Positions 63,275 through 64,000 of a DNA stretch of 64,000 nt are shown here, piece after piece (positions within the stretch are counted from its first letter, which is position 1; every line of letters starts with the position of its first letter). The stretch is from CBFGTV01 sp965652145 (GTDB lineage: Bacteria > Bacillota > Clostridia > Peptostreptococcales > Natronincolaceae). Position numbers and translations under genes: made by a program. Below the pieces are notes generated by a model that was not told the DNA's origin, did not search any database, and saw only the letters and a program-made list of their open reading frames with translations. Where the stretch lies: the NCBI GenBank assembly GCA_965652145.1, contig CBFGTV010000006.1:1-64000 (forward strand). The letters are read 5' to 3'.

Positions 63275-64000
63275 CTACAGCCGGGTGAGCTTTGCCATAA
63301 AAAAGCCATCGGTATGATGTACATTGGGATATAGTTGAACCATATCTCCCTGCATCTGGCCGGGTATCAATTTTCTATATTGTTGCCCTAAATTTTGTAA
63401 TTGAAACCCCTCCGTATCCTTTAAAAAGGCCTTCACAACCCCTTCATTTTCTCTGGGATCAATGGTGCAGGTGCTGTATACCAGACTTCCCCCTTGCTTT
63501 ACATATTTAGCGGCATTTTTTAATATTTTCAATTGAAGCCCTGTGATTTCGTCAATATCGTCAGGCTTTTTTCGATATTTAATTTCCGGCTTTCTTCTTA
63601 TAATCCCCAAGCCTGAGCAGGGGGCATCCACCAGTACCCCATCGGCCTGTTCAATCAGGCTTTCATCCAGCTTTAATGCATCAAATTCCTGGGCCTTGAC
63701 AATGTTGGCTCCCAGACGTTTAATATTTCCCTTGATCAGCTTCACCTTATGGGGGTAAATATCCCGGGCCAATATTTCTCCCTGATTATTCATTAATTGA
63801 GCCAAATGAGTGGCCTTTCCCCCCGGAGCACTGCATACATCCACCAGTAAATTACCGGCCTTTGGGTCCATTATTCGACTAATTAGCATAGAACCGAAAT
63901 CCTGAATATACAAAAGCCCCTGTTGGAACAAGTCTAACTCCGTTAAAGAGGCAACTCCCTTTATAACCAGAGCCTCTTCAAGGTGAGGACTCTTATCAAC
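63275..64000 (-). CDS. rsmB: 16S rRNA (cytosine967-C5)-methyltransferase RsmB (N-terminus beyond window)
   Basis: 241 C-terminal residues; the frame is open to the right edge, so the start lies outside. SAM motif LLVDVCSAPGGKATHLAQLM, VDAPCSGLGIIRRKPE (catalytic Cys) and VYSTCTIDPRENE mark RsmB. The beginning reads LEEALVIKGVASLTELDLFQ, the linker to the N-terminal NusB-like domain. First gene here of the operon ending with thiN. Confidence 0.94.
   Translation of the reverse strand, partial: VDKSPHLEEALVIKGVASLTELDLFQQGLLYIQDFGSMLISRIMDPKAGNLLVDVCSAPGGKATHLAQLMNNQGEILARDIYPHKVKLIKGNIKRLGANIVKAQEFDALKLDESLIEQADGVLVDAPCSGLGIIRRKPEIKYRKKPDDIDEITGLQLKILKNAAKYVKQGGSLVYSTCTIDPRENEGVVKAFLKDTEGFQLQNLGQQYRKLIPGQMQGDMVQLYPNVHHTDGFFMAKLTRL

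Overview
The window is a compact, low-GC core-genome segment of an anaerobic Firmicute. The gene content points to a motile, probably spore-forming member of the Clostridia: CodY, HslUV, a Bacillus/Clostridium-type fla operon, FapR-controlled fatty-acid genes, YlbJ, PrkC/PrpC, glutamate 2,3-aminomutase and FabK. An Alkaliphilus/Natronincola-like host is my guess from overall gene order; the sequence does not prove it. Almost every gene is on the minus strand, so the biology reads from right to left. No tRNA, rRNA, CRISPR array, intact insertion sequence or prophage was seen.

Reading from the right edge (minus strand): rsmB (cut by the edge)-rlmN-prpC-prkC-rsgA-rpe-thiN form a translation/cell-wall signalling operon that ends at a hairpin near 57100. 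A 57-residue membrane protein with its own promoter follows, where Bacillus subtilis has spoVM. rpmB is on the plus strand. asp23/yloU-yloV(fakA-like)-recG-rsmD-coaD and a coiled-coil gene come next. ylbJ and tmcAL (plus strand) face ackA, then yceD-rpmF. A degenerate repeat lies before fapR-plsX-fabH-fabK-fabD-fabG-acpP-fabF, a complete fatty-acid elongation operon with a textbook FapR operator over its promoter. rnc-radical SAM-smc-ftsY and ylxM-ffh-rpsP-khpA-rimM-trmD-rplS-rbgA-rnhB-yraN follow, covering chromosome organisation, the SRP pathway and ribosome biogenesis.

Between yraN and dprA lies the most lineage-specific stretch (about 17.4-25 kb): eam (plus strand, consensus promoter, long leader), comM, a sugar/maltose O-acetyltransferase, a DUF2500 membrane protein, a methyltransferase, lepB and a plsC-like acyltransferase. 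It has several gene-free gaps of 400-500 bp, some rich in inverted repeats. dprA, topA, hslV, hslU and codY follow; codY ends at a good terminator. After a 728-bp AT-rich gap the flagellar basal-body/hook operon runs flgB-flgC-fliE-fliF-fliG-fliH-fliI-fliJ-ylxF/motE-like-fliK-flgD-(TIGR02530-type)-flgE, the last cut by the left edge.

The overall order closely matches the corresponding B. subtilis region as I remember it. Departures stand out: no trmFO or xerC/codV between topA and hslV, no spoVM seen by rpmB, extra genes before dprA, and ackA/ylbJ/tmcAL/rpmF placed among the fab and coaD genes. No clearly new multi-gene system is visible. The most interesting items are the glutamate mutase unit with its leader, the small membrane protein in the spoVM slot, the repeat-bearing YlxF-type flagellar protein, and several structured leaders or intergenic regions.
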